Shown here one piece after another: positions 33,568-44,060 of a stretch of DNA of 64,000 bases. Location: positions 6,003 through 70,002 of the forward strand of contig JODI01000045.1 of assembly GCA_000720805.1 (NCBI GenBank), given 5' to 3'. The notes below the pieces were generated by a model. The model saw only the letters and a program-made list of their open reading frames with translations, was not told the origin of the DNA and did no database searches. How positions within the stretch are numbered: position 1 is the stretch's first letter; every line of letters starts with the position of its first letter. Source of the stretch: Streptomyces violaceoruber. GTDB taxonomy: Bacteria; Actinomycetota; Actinomycetes; Streptomycetales; Streptomycetaceae. The position numbers were made by a program, and so were the translations under genes.

Positions 33568-34572
33568 CTAGGCGGCGGTCCCCCGGGCGGACCATTCCTT
33601 TTCCCCGCCCCCGCCGGCCACCGGCTCCGCCGAGCCGCGGGCGGGCGCCGACGACTGTGCGATGAACGCGCCGGCCAGGACGACCGCACCGCCGATGATC
33701 TGCGGCGCCGAGAGGTGCTCGCCGAGCAGGATCCAGGCGAGCACCGTCGCCAGGACCGCTTCCAGACACGCCACCACCCCGGCGACCTGCGGGGAGAGCC
33801 GGCGCACCGCCAGCACGCCGGTGACGTAGGCGAGGACCGTGGCGACGAGCACGATCCAGCCCAGCAGCAGACCGGCCGCGACCGGGGTGCCGTCCATGTC
33901 GGCGGTGTGGGCGAGGAGCGACCAGTCCATGTTCCAGGGGCGCGCGACGACGGTCAGCACGACGGTGCCGACGAGGAGGCCGTACGCGATGACCCCGAAC
34001 GGGTCGGGTGCCTGGTCGCCCGAGTCGCTGCCCTGGTCGGACAGGACGAAGTAGCCGACCTGGCAGCACGCGGCGCCGAGCGCGAGCAGCAGTCCGAGCA
34101 CGTCGAAGCTGAGGCCCGACCAGACCTCGACGACACAGGCGAGGCCGCCCACCGCTAGGACCACGCCGAGGGCGGCGGCCCGCGTCACCGGCCGCCGCTG
34201 CACGAGCCGCACCCAGCCGAGCACCAGCGCGGGCGCGAGGTACTCGACGAGCAGGGCGACTCCGACTGGGATCCGGGAGATCGCGGCGAAGTAGCAGGCC
34301 TGGACACCGGCCACGGCGAGCAGACCGAACCCGGCGAGCAGGGCGGGCCGGCGGCGCGGCAGCCCGCGGTGCCGGACGGCGACCGGCAGCATCACCAGGG
34401 CGCCTCCCGCCACCCGTAGCCACACCACGTGGAGCGGGTCGAGTCCGGCCTCGATGAGTGGCTTGGCCGCGACACCGGACCCGCCGAAGGCGAGCGCGGA
34501 CACCAGTGCGAGACCGAGCCCGACGCCCCTTCCCCGCCGGCCCTGACTGCTCTCAGAGGTATGCACCGGCAC
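33568..34572 (-). CDS. EamA/DMT family transporter
   Basis: 334 residues with two EamA repeats (GLALVSALAFGGSGVAAKPL; SFDVLGLLLALGAACCQVGY) and a loop SDQGSDSGDQAPDPFG between helices. The C-terminus is a soluble Ala/Gly/Glu-rich tail. It is the third DMT transporter gene within 6 kb. The substrate is unknown. The start ATG is the first in the frame. Confidence 0.87.
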   Translation of the reverse strand: MPVHTSESSQGRRGRGVGLGLALVSALAFGGSGVAAKPLIEAGLDPLHVVWLRVAGGALVMLPVAVRHRGLPRRRPALLAGFGLLAVAGVQACYFAAISRIPVGVALLVEYLAPALVLGWVRLVQRRPVTRAAALGVVLAVGGLACVVEVWSGLSFDVLGLLLALGAACCQVGYFVLSDQGSDSGDQAPDPFGVIAYGLLVGTVVLTVVARPWNMDWSLLAHTADMDGTPVAAGLLLGWIVLVATVLAYVTGVLAVRRLSPQVAGVVACLEAVLATVLAWILLGEHLSAPQIIGGAVVLAGAFIAQSSAPARGSAEPVAGGGGEKEWSARGTAA

Positions 34573-34660
34573 ATGATGGCAGGTGTCGACATGAGCGTCA
34601 CTCTGTTGGCACCTGTCTCAGCGACTGGCACCGGGTACTCCCGCTGTACGCGCCTGAAGC

Positions 34661-35269
34661 TCAGAAGGTCCGTCGTGGGCGACTGTCGCCCGACTCCGGG
34701 ACGACCCGCCACAGACGGCTGTCGACCCGGGTGAGGACCTCGCGTGCGTCGATCCCGGCGCGGCCCAGCACCTCGACGGCCCGCGCCTCCGGATCCGCGA
34801 CGATCGCGGCGAGGAGATCGACACCCAGGGCCCGGCCGCCACGGTCGGCGGCCCGCGCGCGGGCGTACTCCATCGCTCCGGCGGCCAGCGGCGACAGGCC
34901 CTCCCCCCGCGTCACCACCGGTACGGCGCCCGAGTCCTCGACGCTGCCCTGCCAGCGCAGCCCGTATCCGATGCTGCGCTGCACGAGGTACCCCATGAGA
35001 CGCGCGAGTTGGGGCTCGCCGTCGAAGAGGGCACGCACCTCGGCATCCGACTCCAGGAGCGAGTGGAGCAGATGGGCGGTGTCGATCTGCCGGTCCCCGT
35101 CCCTGAGCGCTCTGCGGCGGGCACCGGAGACCACCGCTGCCAGCTCGTCGCTGAGTCTGGCATCGTCGTCCGTGTGGGCCGGGCGCCGGCCGTCGCGCTC
35201 GTGGGCCGACTGCCGGGGGATACGGGGTTGCACATCCCCTAGCTCATCAGTCCCTTCCGCTCGGGTCAT
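34661..35269 (-). CDS. Clp N-terminal domain-containing protein
   Basis: 202 residues from an ATG at 35267-35269; a GTG at 35231-35233 (190 residues) is an alternative, and neither has a strong ribosome site. Two Clp_N-like helical repeats are visible: QIDTAHLLHSLLESDAEVRA and GVDLLAAIVADPEARAVEVL. There is no AAA+ ATPase module, so it is a stand-alone adaptor-like protein. It may modulate ClpC-type proteolysis or bind similar peptides (inference). Confidence 0.72.
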   Translation of the reverse strand: MTRAEGTDELGDVQPRIPRQSAHERDGRRPAHTDDDARLSDELAAVVSGARRRALRDGDRQIDTAHLLHSLLESDAEVRALFDGEPQLARLMGYLVQRSIGYGLRWQGSVEDSGAVPVVTRGEGLSPLAAGAMEYARARAADRGGRALGVDLLAAIVADPEARAVEVLGRAGIDAREVLTRVDSRLWRVVPESGDSRPRRTF

Positions 35270-35527
35270 CCACGGGAGGAAGCATTTCCACGTCCCACGG
35301 GAAGGGGACCCCGGGCGCCGGAACCTCCTCCTCAGGGATGAGATCACGCCGTTCTGCCCCGAGGGGCGCGCGCCGCCTTGTTCCCCTGGCTGGTGACCCT
35401 GCCTGCCGTCGACGGCAGGCAAGAACGCTCCACGCCCGGACGCTTCTGACAGTTCGTCAGTATTGAATATTGCGGCCGCTGCGGCTACGTTCCGCGACAC
35501 CGTAGCCCGACACGAAGGGGTGGTCGC

Positions 35528-35956
35528 ATGGCCGAAGTCAGCGCGGAGGCGTCTCTCCCGGCGCCCGCGGAGAAGGTCTGGGACCGGCTCACCGACTGGC
35601 CCCGGTACGGCGAGTGGAACGCGACCCACACCAGTTTCCCCAAGGGTGGCCCCGAGACCCTCGCGGTGGGCGGGACGTTCCAGGAGAACATGAAGCTCAT
35701 GGGCTTCCCGGCCGAGGTCGAGTGGACCATCGAGGAGCTGGAACCGGCCCGGCTGTTCGCCATCCGCGGCAAGGGGCCGATGGCGGTGACCGTCGCCACG
35801 CGCTACACCCTGACCCCCGAGGGCGACACCACGACCGTGCGCATCGACGGCGAGTTCACCGGTGCGGCGGTCTCGTTGATGGCGGGCAAGCTCAAGGACT
35901 CGGCGACGGCCGCGCTGAACGAGTCGCTGCGCAAGCTGTCGGGACTGGTGGGCTGA
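35528..35956 (+). CDS. SRPBCC family protein (polyketide cyclase/START-like)
   Basis: 142 residues. EASLPAPAEKVWDRLTDWPR and YGEWNATHTSFPKGGPETLA open a standard SRPBCC helix-grip fold, with TLTPEGDTTTVRIDGEFTG and a long C-terminal helix LKDSATAALNESLRKLSGLV. The family binds hydrophobic ligands. GAAGGGG precedes the ATG. A 14-bp terminator follows. Confidence 0.88.
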   Translation: MAEVSAEASLPAPAEKVWDRLTDWPRYGEWNATHTSFPKGGPETLAVGGTFQENMKLMGFPAEVEWTIEELEPARLFAIRGKGPMAVTVATRYTLTPEGDTTTVRIDGEFTGAAVSLMAGKLKDSATAALNESLRKLSGLVG

Positions 35957-35992
35957 CGGGCTCCCGCCGGGCCGGTGAAGCCGTACACACGA

Positions 35993-36024
35993 AGGTGCCC
36001 CGCGGATCGCTCCGCGGGGCACCT
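35993..36024. terminator. bidirectional terminator, 14-bp perfect stem
   Basis: AGGTGCCCCGCGGA-TCGC-TCCGCGGGGCACCT lies between the convergent SRPBCC and PadR genes and can serve both. Confidence 0.92.
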
Positions 36025-36081
36025 GTCTGCCGCCGTTTCCAGTCGCCGTTCTGATCACCGATTTCCGGCGCCGTACGACGG

Positions 36082-36708
36082 TCAGCCCTCGTCAGCAAGG
36101 ATCAGGTACAGCTTCTTGCGGGCCTCGTTGATGACGGCGACCGCCTTCTCGCGCTGCTCCTTGCTGCCCGTCTTCCAGACCTGACCGAAGGCCTCCATCA
36201 GACCGAAACCAGCCTGGCGGATCTCACCGAGGGCCTCCCAGTCCACGCCGCGGGAGGCTTCCTCCCAGGGCGCCTCGGGCCCCTCCTCGGCCGCGGTACC
36301 GCCGGCGTCAGTGAGGGAGAACAGCTTCTTGCCGCCCTCGGTCTCACTGGCGATCAGCCCCTCGTCCTCCAGCAGTTGGAGGGTGGGGTACACCGAGCCG
36401 GGACTGGGCTTCCATGCCCCGCCGCTGCGCTCGGCGATCTCCTGGATCATCTCGTAACCGTGCATGGGCCGGTCCTTCAGCAGGGCGAGGATCGACGCGC
36501 GCACGTCACCGCGCCGCGCCCTCCCTCGCGGTCCGCCTCGGCCCCTGGGCCCCCAGGGGCCAGGTCCGAAGCCGGGTCCGCCGAATCCGGGACCACCGGG
36601 CCCTCCGGGCCCGAAAGGCCCGAAGGCACCACGCCGGCCCTCGAAACCACCGCGGCCGCCGGGCCGACCGGCGCCACCGTGTCCACGCTCGTATCCGTGG
36701 GAACGCAT
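36082..36708 (-). CDS. PadR family transcriptional regulator with Gly/Arg-rich N-terminus
   Basis: 208 residues from an ATG 8 bases after GGAG. The first 65 residues are an extreme Gly/Pro/Phe/Arg-rich tail (GPFGPGGPGGPGFGGPGFGP). Then comes the PadR winged helix: ASILALLKDRPMHGYEMIQE, GAWKPSPGSVYPTLQLLEDE and GLIASETEGGKKLFSLTDAG, and a C-terminal helical part. Repressors of this type usually control themselves and a neighbouring transporter; here no target gene is adjacent, and a palindrome lies in its own promoter. Confidence 0.88.
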   Translation of the reverse strand: MRSHGYERGHGGAGRPGGRGGFEGRRGAFGPFGPGGPGGPGFGGPGFGPGPWGPRGRGGPRGRARRGDVRASILALLKDRPMHGYEMIQEIAERSGGAWKPSPGSVYPTLQLLEDEGLIASETEGGKKLFSLTDAGGTAAEEGPEAPWEEASRGVDWEALGEIRQAGFGLMEAFGQVWKTGSKEQREKAVAVINEARKKLYLILADEG

Positions 36709-36751
36709 CGCAATCACTCCATTCCATCGTTGATCTGTCGCGATGCTTCAA

Positions 36752-36761
36752 CGATATATCG
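36752..36761. promoter_or_regulatory. palindrome CGATATATCG, probable PadR autoregulatory site
   Basis: The AT-rich 10-bp perfect palindrome sits 44 bases upstream of the PadR start, where its promoter must be, and resembles known ATAT-containing PadR operators. Confidence 0.5.
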
Positions 36762-36780
36762 GTAGTGTTCGCAAGGCAAG

Positions 36781-37181
36781 CCCCTTCCCGATGCGACTGT
36801 TGACGTGTGCCAGTGATCGGTGATCGATTGCCGCTGAAGATTGATCGGTCGGCGTACGGGGCAGGCGGGAGACGTGGTGGGGGCGCCTGTCAGTGTGCTG
36901 AAGAGGCTGTCCTGACGACGGCCTGACGACGGCCTGATGGCGGCCATCCAGAATTCCCTAGGTACGACCAGTCCCCGATCGTGGTCGTCTGGCACTTCCA
37001 ACTCGACGGCAACCGGAAGGGCTGAGCCACCGGACCAGATCAGCTGGGACGGCGTCCGGCATCCATTCGTCCAGGACCGCATCACCTGAGATCCCCGGCA
37101 TCCCCAGATCTCAACAGCTGGATCGCCACGAGACAGCGGAGCCGGACAGGCACGTGAGTGGCCGCGGTGGTGCGAGCGTGG
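36781..37181. other. decayed intergenic region
   Basis: About 400 bases without a supportable gene. It contains a short direct repeat (GACGACGGCCT twice, near 36914-36933), and codon bias is weak in all frames. It is probably the flank of the deletion scar to its right. Confidence 0.4.
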
Positions 37182-37412
37182 TCAGGCGGCGAAGGAGGCC
37201 AGCAGTTCGTTGTACTGCTTGGCGGCGGTGGCCAGGTCTTCGTCGGAGAGGCCGAAGGCGGTGCCGTACACCTTGACCATCGGCTGCTGGATGTCGAACT
37301 GGCACAGCCGCAGGGTCGCGTGCCAGTTGCTGAGGAGGGTCTCGATGGTGGCCTGGTTCGCGCCTTCGGGGGTGTGGTGCTCGCCAGGAACGCCCGTGGT
37401 CACGGCGACGAC
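37182..37412 (-). pseudogene. C-terminal fragment of a flavodoxin-fold NAD(P)H oxidoreductase
   Basis: The last 76 residues of a leftward gene survive: VVAVTTGVPGEHHTPEG, then ATIETLLSNWHATLRLCQFD and VYGTAFGLSDEDLATAAKQY. The pattern fits the end of Flavodoxin_2-type quinone/FMN reductases (VTTG... N..T...LL...T..LC ... YG...LSDE.L..AA..Y). The 5' two thirds are absent. It abuts the start of an equally truncated rightward gene. Confidence 0.6.
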
Positions 37413-37703
37413 ACACGCAGCGAGGAATTCCGACACCGCTGGGCCGCCCACAACGTCCGGATGCACACCACCGGCGTAAAGCTCCTGCACCACCCGGTCG
37501 TCGGCGACCTCGACCTGCCCTTCGAAACCTTCCCGCTCGGCGCCGACCCCAGCCAGGTCCTCCTCACCTCCACCGCCGAGCCCGCCTCACCCTCGCAGGA
37601 CGCCCTGAACCTGCTGGCCAGCTGGGCCGCCAACGACGCCATCGAGCGGTCGACGTCGGCCGACGACTCCGAGCCGGCCGACTCGTCCGAAACACCCGAC
37701 TGA
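37413..37703 (+). pseudogene. C-terminal fragment of an XRE/MmyB-type regulator
   Basis: The rightward frame from about 37413 to the stop at 37701-37703 encodes TRSEEFRHRWAAHNVRMHTT, GVKLLHHPVVGDLDLPFE, LTSTAEPASPSQDALNLLA and SWAA. This is the C-terminal half of the MmyB-like ligand domain of actinobacterial HTH regulators. The HTH and the first half of the ligand domain are missing. It ends in an Asp/Ser/Glu-rich tail. Confidence 0.72.
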
Positions 37704-38210
37704 CCGACGAGCCACGCATATCGGTCCCGCGGAGTCGTCAACGTCTTCGGCGCGGCGGCACACTCCGCCGACGAAAGCACCGGTTGCCACGCCCCGTGCC
37801 GGGCAGTCGTCCGGGCCCGCCGACCGAGGCAGCACCAGGCGGGTCGAGCGACCGATCCGGTTGCGCGATGCTGTGGGCCCCCTACAGCGAAGCCGGGGCG
37901 ACACAGCGAAGCCGGGTCGACACAGCGAAGCCGGGGCGACGCCACCCACGCCATGCACATGGAGGCTCCGGAAGCGGGGGCCATGCCGGTCACCGAGTTC
38001 GTTCGACGACTGCCCGGCCGAGTTCGTGCCCGACCCCTGAGTCAGGGCTGGTCGTACCAGGCAGAACACGGCGGTCGGCACGGCTGTCCCGACCGTGGAC
38101 ATGGCGTGACAGCGACAGCGAAGTCCGTCCTGACGGCCGGCACGCGAACAGGGCCAGGAACCCCGGATTGGCCTTGGCCTGCCGCCTCACCGCGCCCCTA
38201 GCGTCGGGGC
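37704..38210. repeat. intergenic region with a 19-bp tandem triplication
   Basis: ACAGCGAAGCCGGGGCGAC starts at 37884, 37903 and 37922; the middle copy has one change. Apart from the PhzF promoter at its right end, the rest of these 500 bases shows no supported gene. Confidence 0.65.
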
Positions 38211-39020
38211 ATGCGTATCCGAATCGTCGACGCCTTCACCGACCGCCCCTTCACCGGCAACCCGGCCGGGGTCCTGCTCCTCGACGCCTTCCCGGACGAC
38301 GACCGGCTCCAGCAGGTGGCCCTGGAGGTCAACCACGCGGAGACCGCGTTCGCCCACCCGCTGCCCGAGGGCGGCGAGGCCGACTGGGCGCTGCGCTGGT
38401 TCACACCCGCCACCGAGGTCGACGTGTGCGGCCACGCCACGCTCGCCACGGCCCACGTGCTGCACTCCACCGGCGCCCACCGGGGGCCGGTGCGGTTCGC
38501 CACCCGCAGCGGTGTCCTGAGTGCCACGCCCGGCGAGGACGGCTCGATCACCCTCGACTTCCCCACCGCCCCGCTCACTCCCGTCGGGCTCCCGGACGGC
38601 GTGGCCGAGGTCCTCGGTGCCGAGCCGCTCGCCGTCTTCGACACCGGTCCGAGCCTCGGCGACCTGCTGGTCGAGGTGGCCGACGAGAAGACTGTCCGCT
38701 CTCTGAACCCGGATCCGAAGGCCCTGGGCGCCTGCTCCGAGCGCGGCGTCATCGCCACCGCCCGCGCCGAGGACCCCGCCCGGGGCTACGACTTCGTCTC
38801 CCGCTGCTTCTTCCCGAACGTAGGCATCGACGAGGACCCGGTCACCGGCAGCGCCCACACCGCCCTCGCCCCCTTCTGGTCCGGACGCCTCGGCCGCGCC
38901 GAACTCACCGGGCTCCAGACCTCCGCCCGCACCGGCCGCGTCCGCACCGAACTGCGGGGCGACCGCACCCTGCTGAACGGCGGCGCGGTCACTGTCATCG
39001 AGGGCGAACTGCTCGTCTGA
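38211..39020 (+). CDS. PhzF family isomerase/epimerase-like protein
   Basis: 269 residues. VDAFTDRPFTGNPAGVLLLD, the catalytic Glu44 in NHAETAF, RWFTPATEVDVCGHATLATA, and the second-half VGIDEDPVTGSAHTALAPFW are diagnostic of the PhzF/diaminopimelate-epimerase-like fold. No phenazine genes are nearby, so the substrate is unknown. A hairpin between it and the convergent protease gene ends transcription. Confidence 0.92.
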   Translation: MRIRIVDAFTDRPFTGNPAGVLLLDAFPDDDRLQQVALEVNHAETAFAHPLPEGGEADWALRWFTPATEVDVCGHATLATAHVLHSTGAHRGPVRFATRSGVLSATPGEDGSITLDFPTAPLTPVGLPDGVAEVLGAEPLAVFDTGPSLGDLLVEVADEKTVRSLNPDPKALGACSERGVIATARAEDPARGYDFVSRCFFPNVGIDEDPVTGSAHTALAPFWSGRLGRAELTGLQTSARTGRVRTELRGDRTLLNGGAVTVIEGELLV

Positions 39021-39022
39021 AG

Positions 39023-39069
39023 GATGCGGGGAGGGGCGTACGACTCTCTCGTGCATCCGTCCCCGCATC
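39023..39069. terminator. hairpin between convergent PhzF and CPBP genes
   Basis: GATGCGGGGA at 39023-39032 is perfectly complementary to TCCCCGCATC at 39060-39069, with a 27-base loop. Confidence 0.6.
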
Positions 39070-39072
39070 GCC

Positions 39073-39873
39073 TCACGCCGTCGGCAGCCAGCCCACCTTG
39101 CCGGCCAGCAGCGCGTAACCGACGAACGCCCCGATGTCGAGCAGGGAATGCGCCACCACCAGCGGGCCCACCCGGCCCCAACGGCGGTAGAGGTACACGA
39201 ACACCACGCCCATCACCATGTTGCCGATGAAGCCGCCGACGCCCTGGTAGAGGTGGTAGGAACCGCGCAGTACCGAGCTGGCCACCAGCGCCGTGCCGGG
39301 CGTCCAGCCCAACTGGCCCAGGCGGCGCAGGAGATAGCCGACGACGATGACCTCTTCGAGGATCGCGTTCTGCATCGCCGACAGGATCAGCACCGGGTAC
39401 TTCCACCACACGTCCGGCAGCGCCTCGGGCACCACGGTGAGGTTGAAGCCGAGACCTCGCGCCGCCAGATAGAAGGCGATTCCGGTGCTGCCGATCACCG
39501 CCGCGACCCCGGCCCCGCGGCCGAGGTCGGGCCACGGCCGGGTGCGGTCGAAGCCGATCGTGCGCAGGCCCCGGCCCTCACGGAGCAGGAAGTGCGCGAC
39601 CAGGGCGACGGGCACGAGCGCCGAGGCGATCCCGAACAGCTGCCAGGCGAGGTCGAGCCAGGGACGACCGGGCGCGGCCGAGGCGTTGAGGGTGGCCGCC
39701 TGGTCCTTCAGACCCCCCGGTTTGGTGACCGATCCGACAAAGCTGATCAGGGCGGACACACCGCTCGCACCGAGCGAAAGCCCCAGAACGAGCAGTGCCT
39801 CGTCCCGGAAGATCCGTCGCGAGAACCGCTCCGGAGGGAAAGATTCGGCCACTGGGCCCGCCTCCGACTGCAC
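39073..39873 (-). CDS. CPBP family intramembrane metalloprotease
   Basis: 266 residues with about seven helices. The conserved motifs are present: ILEEVIVVGYLLRRL (Glu-Glu-x5-6-Arg), SSVLRGSYHLYQG (His) and GPLVVAHSLLDIGAF (His-x3-Asp). Related to Rce1/Abi proteases; bacterial members act in bacteriocin immunity or regulated intramembrane cleavage, the target here being unknown. A single gene with its promoter in the divergent gap to the VWA protein. Confidence 0.9.
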   Translation of the reverse strand: MQSEAGPVAESFPPERFSRRIFRDEALLVLGLSLGASGVSALISFVGSVTKPGGLKDQAATLNASAAPGRPWLDLAWQLFGIASALVPVALVAHFLLREGRGLRTIGFDRTRPWPDLGRGAGVAAVIGSTGIAFYLAARGLGFNLTVVPEALPDVWWKYPVLILSAMQNAILEEVIVVGYLLRRLGQLGWTPGTALVASSVLRGSYHLYQGVGGFIGNMVMGVVFVYLYRRWGRVGPLVVAHSLLDIGAFVGYALLAGKVGWLPTA

Positions 39874-40067
39874 ACCTGCCTCCAGTTGAGTAATCCCGCC
39901 GCATCCCCGTTGCCGCGCCGCTAAGGTCTCGAACGTAGCGACGAAGATCGTGCGCGACTAGCCGTCGGGGGGCGGACGCCGTACGGGCGTACCTCCCCCT
40001 TCTGCATGCCGTACGGCCGGATTCCGGCACGGGTTCAGCAGCGGCAACAGGGAGGGGTACCACCGTC

Positions 40068-41843
40068 ATGGGACGTCACAGCTTGCCCGATCAGTATGGG
40101 GCGGGCGGCAGCGACCCCCGTCCACGCGCCCGGCGCCGCTCGGCGGCCGTGGCGACCGTCCTCGTGCTCACCGTGGCCGGCGGTACCGCGGCCGCAGTCC
40201 AGGGCGGACTGTTCTCCTTCGGCTCCTCCTGCCAGGACGACCCCGTACGGCTGAAGCTCGCCGCCTCGCCCGACCTGGCGCCCGCCCTCACGACCGCGGC
40301 CGAGCGCGCCCGCGACCAGGACCTCACCTCGGACGGCCGCTGCGTCGCCGTCACGGTGACCGCGGGCGACGCGTACAAGGTCGCCGACACGCTGCTGGCC
40401 GGCGAGAAGACGGATGTCCAGGTGTGGGTGCCGGACTCGGACGTGTGGTTGCGGCGACTGGAGTCGGGCAGCGGCACGGCGGAGGTGTCCCAGGTGGGCA
40501 ACGTCGCGTCCACCCCCGTCGGGATGGCGATGGTGCCGGCGGCCGCGAAGTCGCTGGGGTGGCCGGACAAGACGTACGGCTGGCTGGAGTTGGCGGGTGC
40601 CGCGCTGCGGGGCGGCTCGCTCAGGCTCGGCGCGGCCGACCCCGCGCACAGCGCGACCGGGCTGCTCGCGCTCACCCGGCTGAGTTCGGCCGCCGCCCGG
40701 GTCGAGGGCGGGGACACCCAGGCCGCTGCGATGATGAAGACGCTGTCGCAGCGCACCACGGACAGCGACAGGCAGGTCCTGGAGACACTGCCGCGGGACG
40801 CCTCGGGCGCCGAGCAGGGCGACCCGGAGCGGAACCAGGCCCTGGTCCTGTCCGAGCAGGCCGCGTTCACGTACAACTCCACCGCCGACGACGACGCCGG
40901 CCTGGACCTCTTCTATCCCGAGGACGGTTCGCCGCGGCTCGACTACCCCTACACGCTGGTCGACCGGACGGGTCTGACCACCGACGAGAGCCGGGCCGCG
41001 ATCCGGTTCCTGAGCTATCTCCGGGAGCCGGAGCAGCTCCGGCTCCTGCAGCAGCACGGCTTCCGCACGTCGGACGAAGCCGTGCCGGACGCGCTGGTCA
41101 CGAAGGCCGGCGGCAGCCGGCCGCAGCCGTACACGGAGCCCGCGACCGAACCGGCCGCTCAGGAGACGCTCCAGGAGGCCCTCGGCACGTGGACGATCAC
41201 GGTGCAGAGCGCCCGGATCACCACGGTGGTGGACGCCTCCTCCTCCATGGCGCAGAAGGTCGAGCGCACCGGCCGGTCGCGGATGGATGTCACCAAGGCC
41301 TCGCTGCTCCGGGCTCTGGCCACATTCACGCCCGAGGACGAGATCGGGCTGTGGGACTTCTCCACCAAGCTGGACGGCGACCGGGACTACCGCGTCCTCG
41401 TGCCGACCGAACGTCTCGGTGCCCGGGTGGCCGGCGGCACCCAGCGGGACCGGCTCTCGGCGGCGTTCAGCAACCTGGCCCCGGTCCCGGACGGCGCCAC
41501 CGGCCTGTACGACACGACGCTCGCCTCGTACAAGGCGGCCACGTCCTCCTATGTGAAGGGGAAGTTCAACGCCCTGGTGGTGCTCACCGACGGGGTGAAC
41601 CAGGACCCGGGCAGCATCTCGCGCGGCAAGCTGATCTCGGAGCTCGAGAGGCTCACCGACCCCGCGCGTCCGGTGCCGCTCATCGTGATCGCGGTAGGAC
41701 CCGACGCCGATCGCGCCGAGGCCGAGCAGATCGCCGCGGCGACCGGCGGCTCGGGCCAGGAGGTCAGCGACCCCGCCCAGATCCACTCGGTGATCCTCAA
41801 GGCGATCGTGGCGGCCGGCGCGCGGGCCGCCGGACAGGGCTGA
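40068..41843 (+). CDS. substrate-binding-like plus VWA domain membrane-anchored protein
   Basis: 591 residues. After a basic start there is one N-terminal membrane helix (RRRSAAVATVLVLTVAGGTA). Residues about 60-360 resemble a type-2 solute-binding protein (KLAASPDLAPALTTAAERA, VQVWVPDSDVWLRRL, VGNVASTPVGMAMVPAAA). Residues about 380-580 are a von Willebrand A domain with an intact metal site: DASSSMAQ, then TGLYDTT and VVLTDGVN. The fusion suggests a surface or exported metal-dependent binding protein, similar to extracellular ligand-binding VWA proteins of Streptomyces. GGGAGGG precedes the ATG. Confidence 0.86.
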   Translation: MGRHSLPDQYGAGGSDPRPRARRRSAAVATVLVLTVAGGTAAAVQGGLFSFGSSCQDDPVRLKLAASPDLAPALTTAAERARDQDLTSDGRCVAVTVTAGDAYKVADTLLAGEKTDVQVWVPDSDVWLRRLESGSGTAEVSQVGNVASTPVGMAMVPAAAKSLGWPDKTYGWLELAGAALRGGSLRLGAADPAHSATGLLALTRLSSAAARVEGGDTQAAAMMKTLSQRTTDSDRQVLETLPRDASGAEQGDPERNQALVLSEQAAFTYNSTADDDAGLDLFYPEDGSPRLDYPYTLVDRTGLTTDESRAAIRFLSYLREPEQLRLLQQHGFRTSDEAVPDALVTKAGGSRPQPYTEPATEPAAQETLQEALGTWTITVQSARITTVVDASSSMAQKVERTGRSRMDVTKASLLRALATFTPEDEIGLWDFSTKLDGDRDYRVLVPTERLGARVAGGTQRDRLSAAFSNLAPVPDGATGLYDTTLASYKAATSSYVKGKFNALVVLTDGVNQDPGSISRGKLISELERLTDPARPVPLIVIAVGPDADRAEAEQIAAATGGSGQEVSDPAQIHSVILKAIVAAGARAAGQG

Positions 41844-41872
41844 CGCCTCTCATCCTCATACGCCGTCGCTGG

Positions 41873-41945
41873 CGCTGTCCCTTCCCGCCGTCGATTCCGC
41901 GCTGTCCCTTCCCGCCGTCGCTTACGTGCTGCCTCTTCCTCGCCG
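41873..41945. repeat. degenerate 27-bp repeats between convergent genes
   Basis: CGCTGTCCCTTCCCGCCGTCG occurs with 27-base periodicity from 41873 and 41900, with a decayed third copy ending near 41945. Noncoding. Confidence 0.55.
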
Positions 41946-41989
41946 TAGCTTGCTCGCCGTCGCTTCCCCCGCCGCACCGGCGCCTCCGC

Positions 41990-43507
<1,518 letters not shown>

Positions 43508-44060
43508 CGGAGCTTCCTCCTCGATCGGGCGGGCCGTGGATCCGGCCGCCGGTGTCCGGGTCACGTGGGATGATGCCCAGCCGAGACGATCGATAACGTC
43601 CCGGACGGAGCCGGCAGCCGCTACCCTGGCGGATGTGACCGGTGGCACATTCGTCGGGCATGATGCACTGTGCAGTTTCGGGTTCCCTGAAGAACTCGTA
43701 AAAAACGCCGATGAGAATGGGCCGTCCATAGCCCGGGCATTTCCCGAGGTCATCGCCGTGCACTCGCCTCGGAATCGGGATGATTCCCGCGTATCGCCGA
43801 CCGATTGAGCCCTTGCCCTACCCGTCGGAAACGGCTAGACGAAACATCGTCTGAACATATGTCGTATAAACTCCGCGAACAAGGCAGAAGGCTGGCACCC
43901 GCGGCCCTCGATCCTGCCGTCAGGTGACGTGCAGCAGGCCTCACCACACCCTGGTTCACCGGACCACGGCCACCGCCTCTCTTGCCCCGCGAGCTGACAG
44001 CGCCGTCCGCCCCGCCACGCCCTCGCGCCACCGTGCCTGTCGATTGAGAGGCGACCCACC
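43508..44060. promoter_or_regulatory. 550-base divergent intergenic region with ECF-type promoter candidate
   Basis: GGAAAC at 43827-43832 and CGTCTGA at 43848-43854, 15 bases apart, resemble the GGAAC/CGTCT promoters used by Streptomyces ECF sigma factors such as SigE. The -10 part overlaps an inverted repeat AGACGA-AACA-TCGTCT (43837-43852). It would start a transcript about 190 bases upstream of the 44061 gene. The remainder shows no supported gene. Confidence 0.4.

Noticed and set aside
38211..39020. PhzF as a sign of a phenazine cluster.
   Set aside because: No other phz genes are present; the family is broad.
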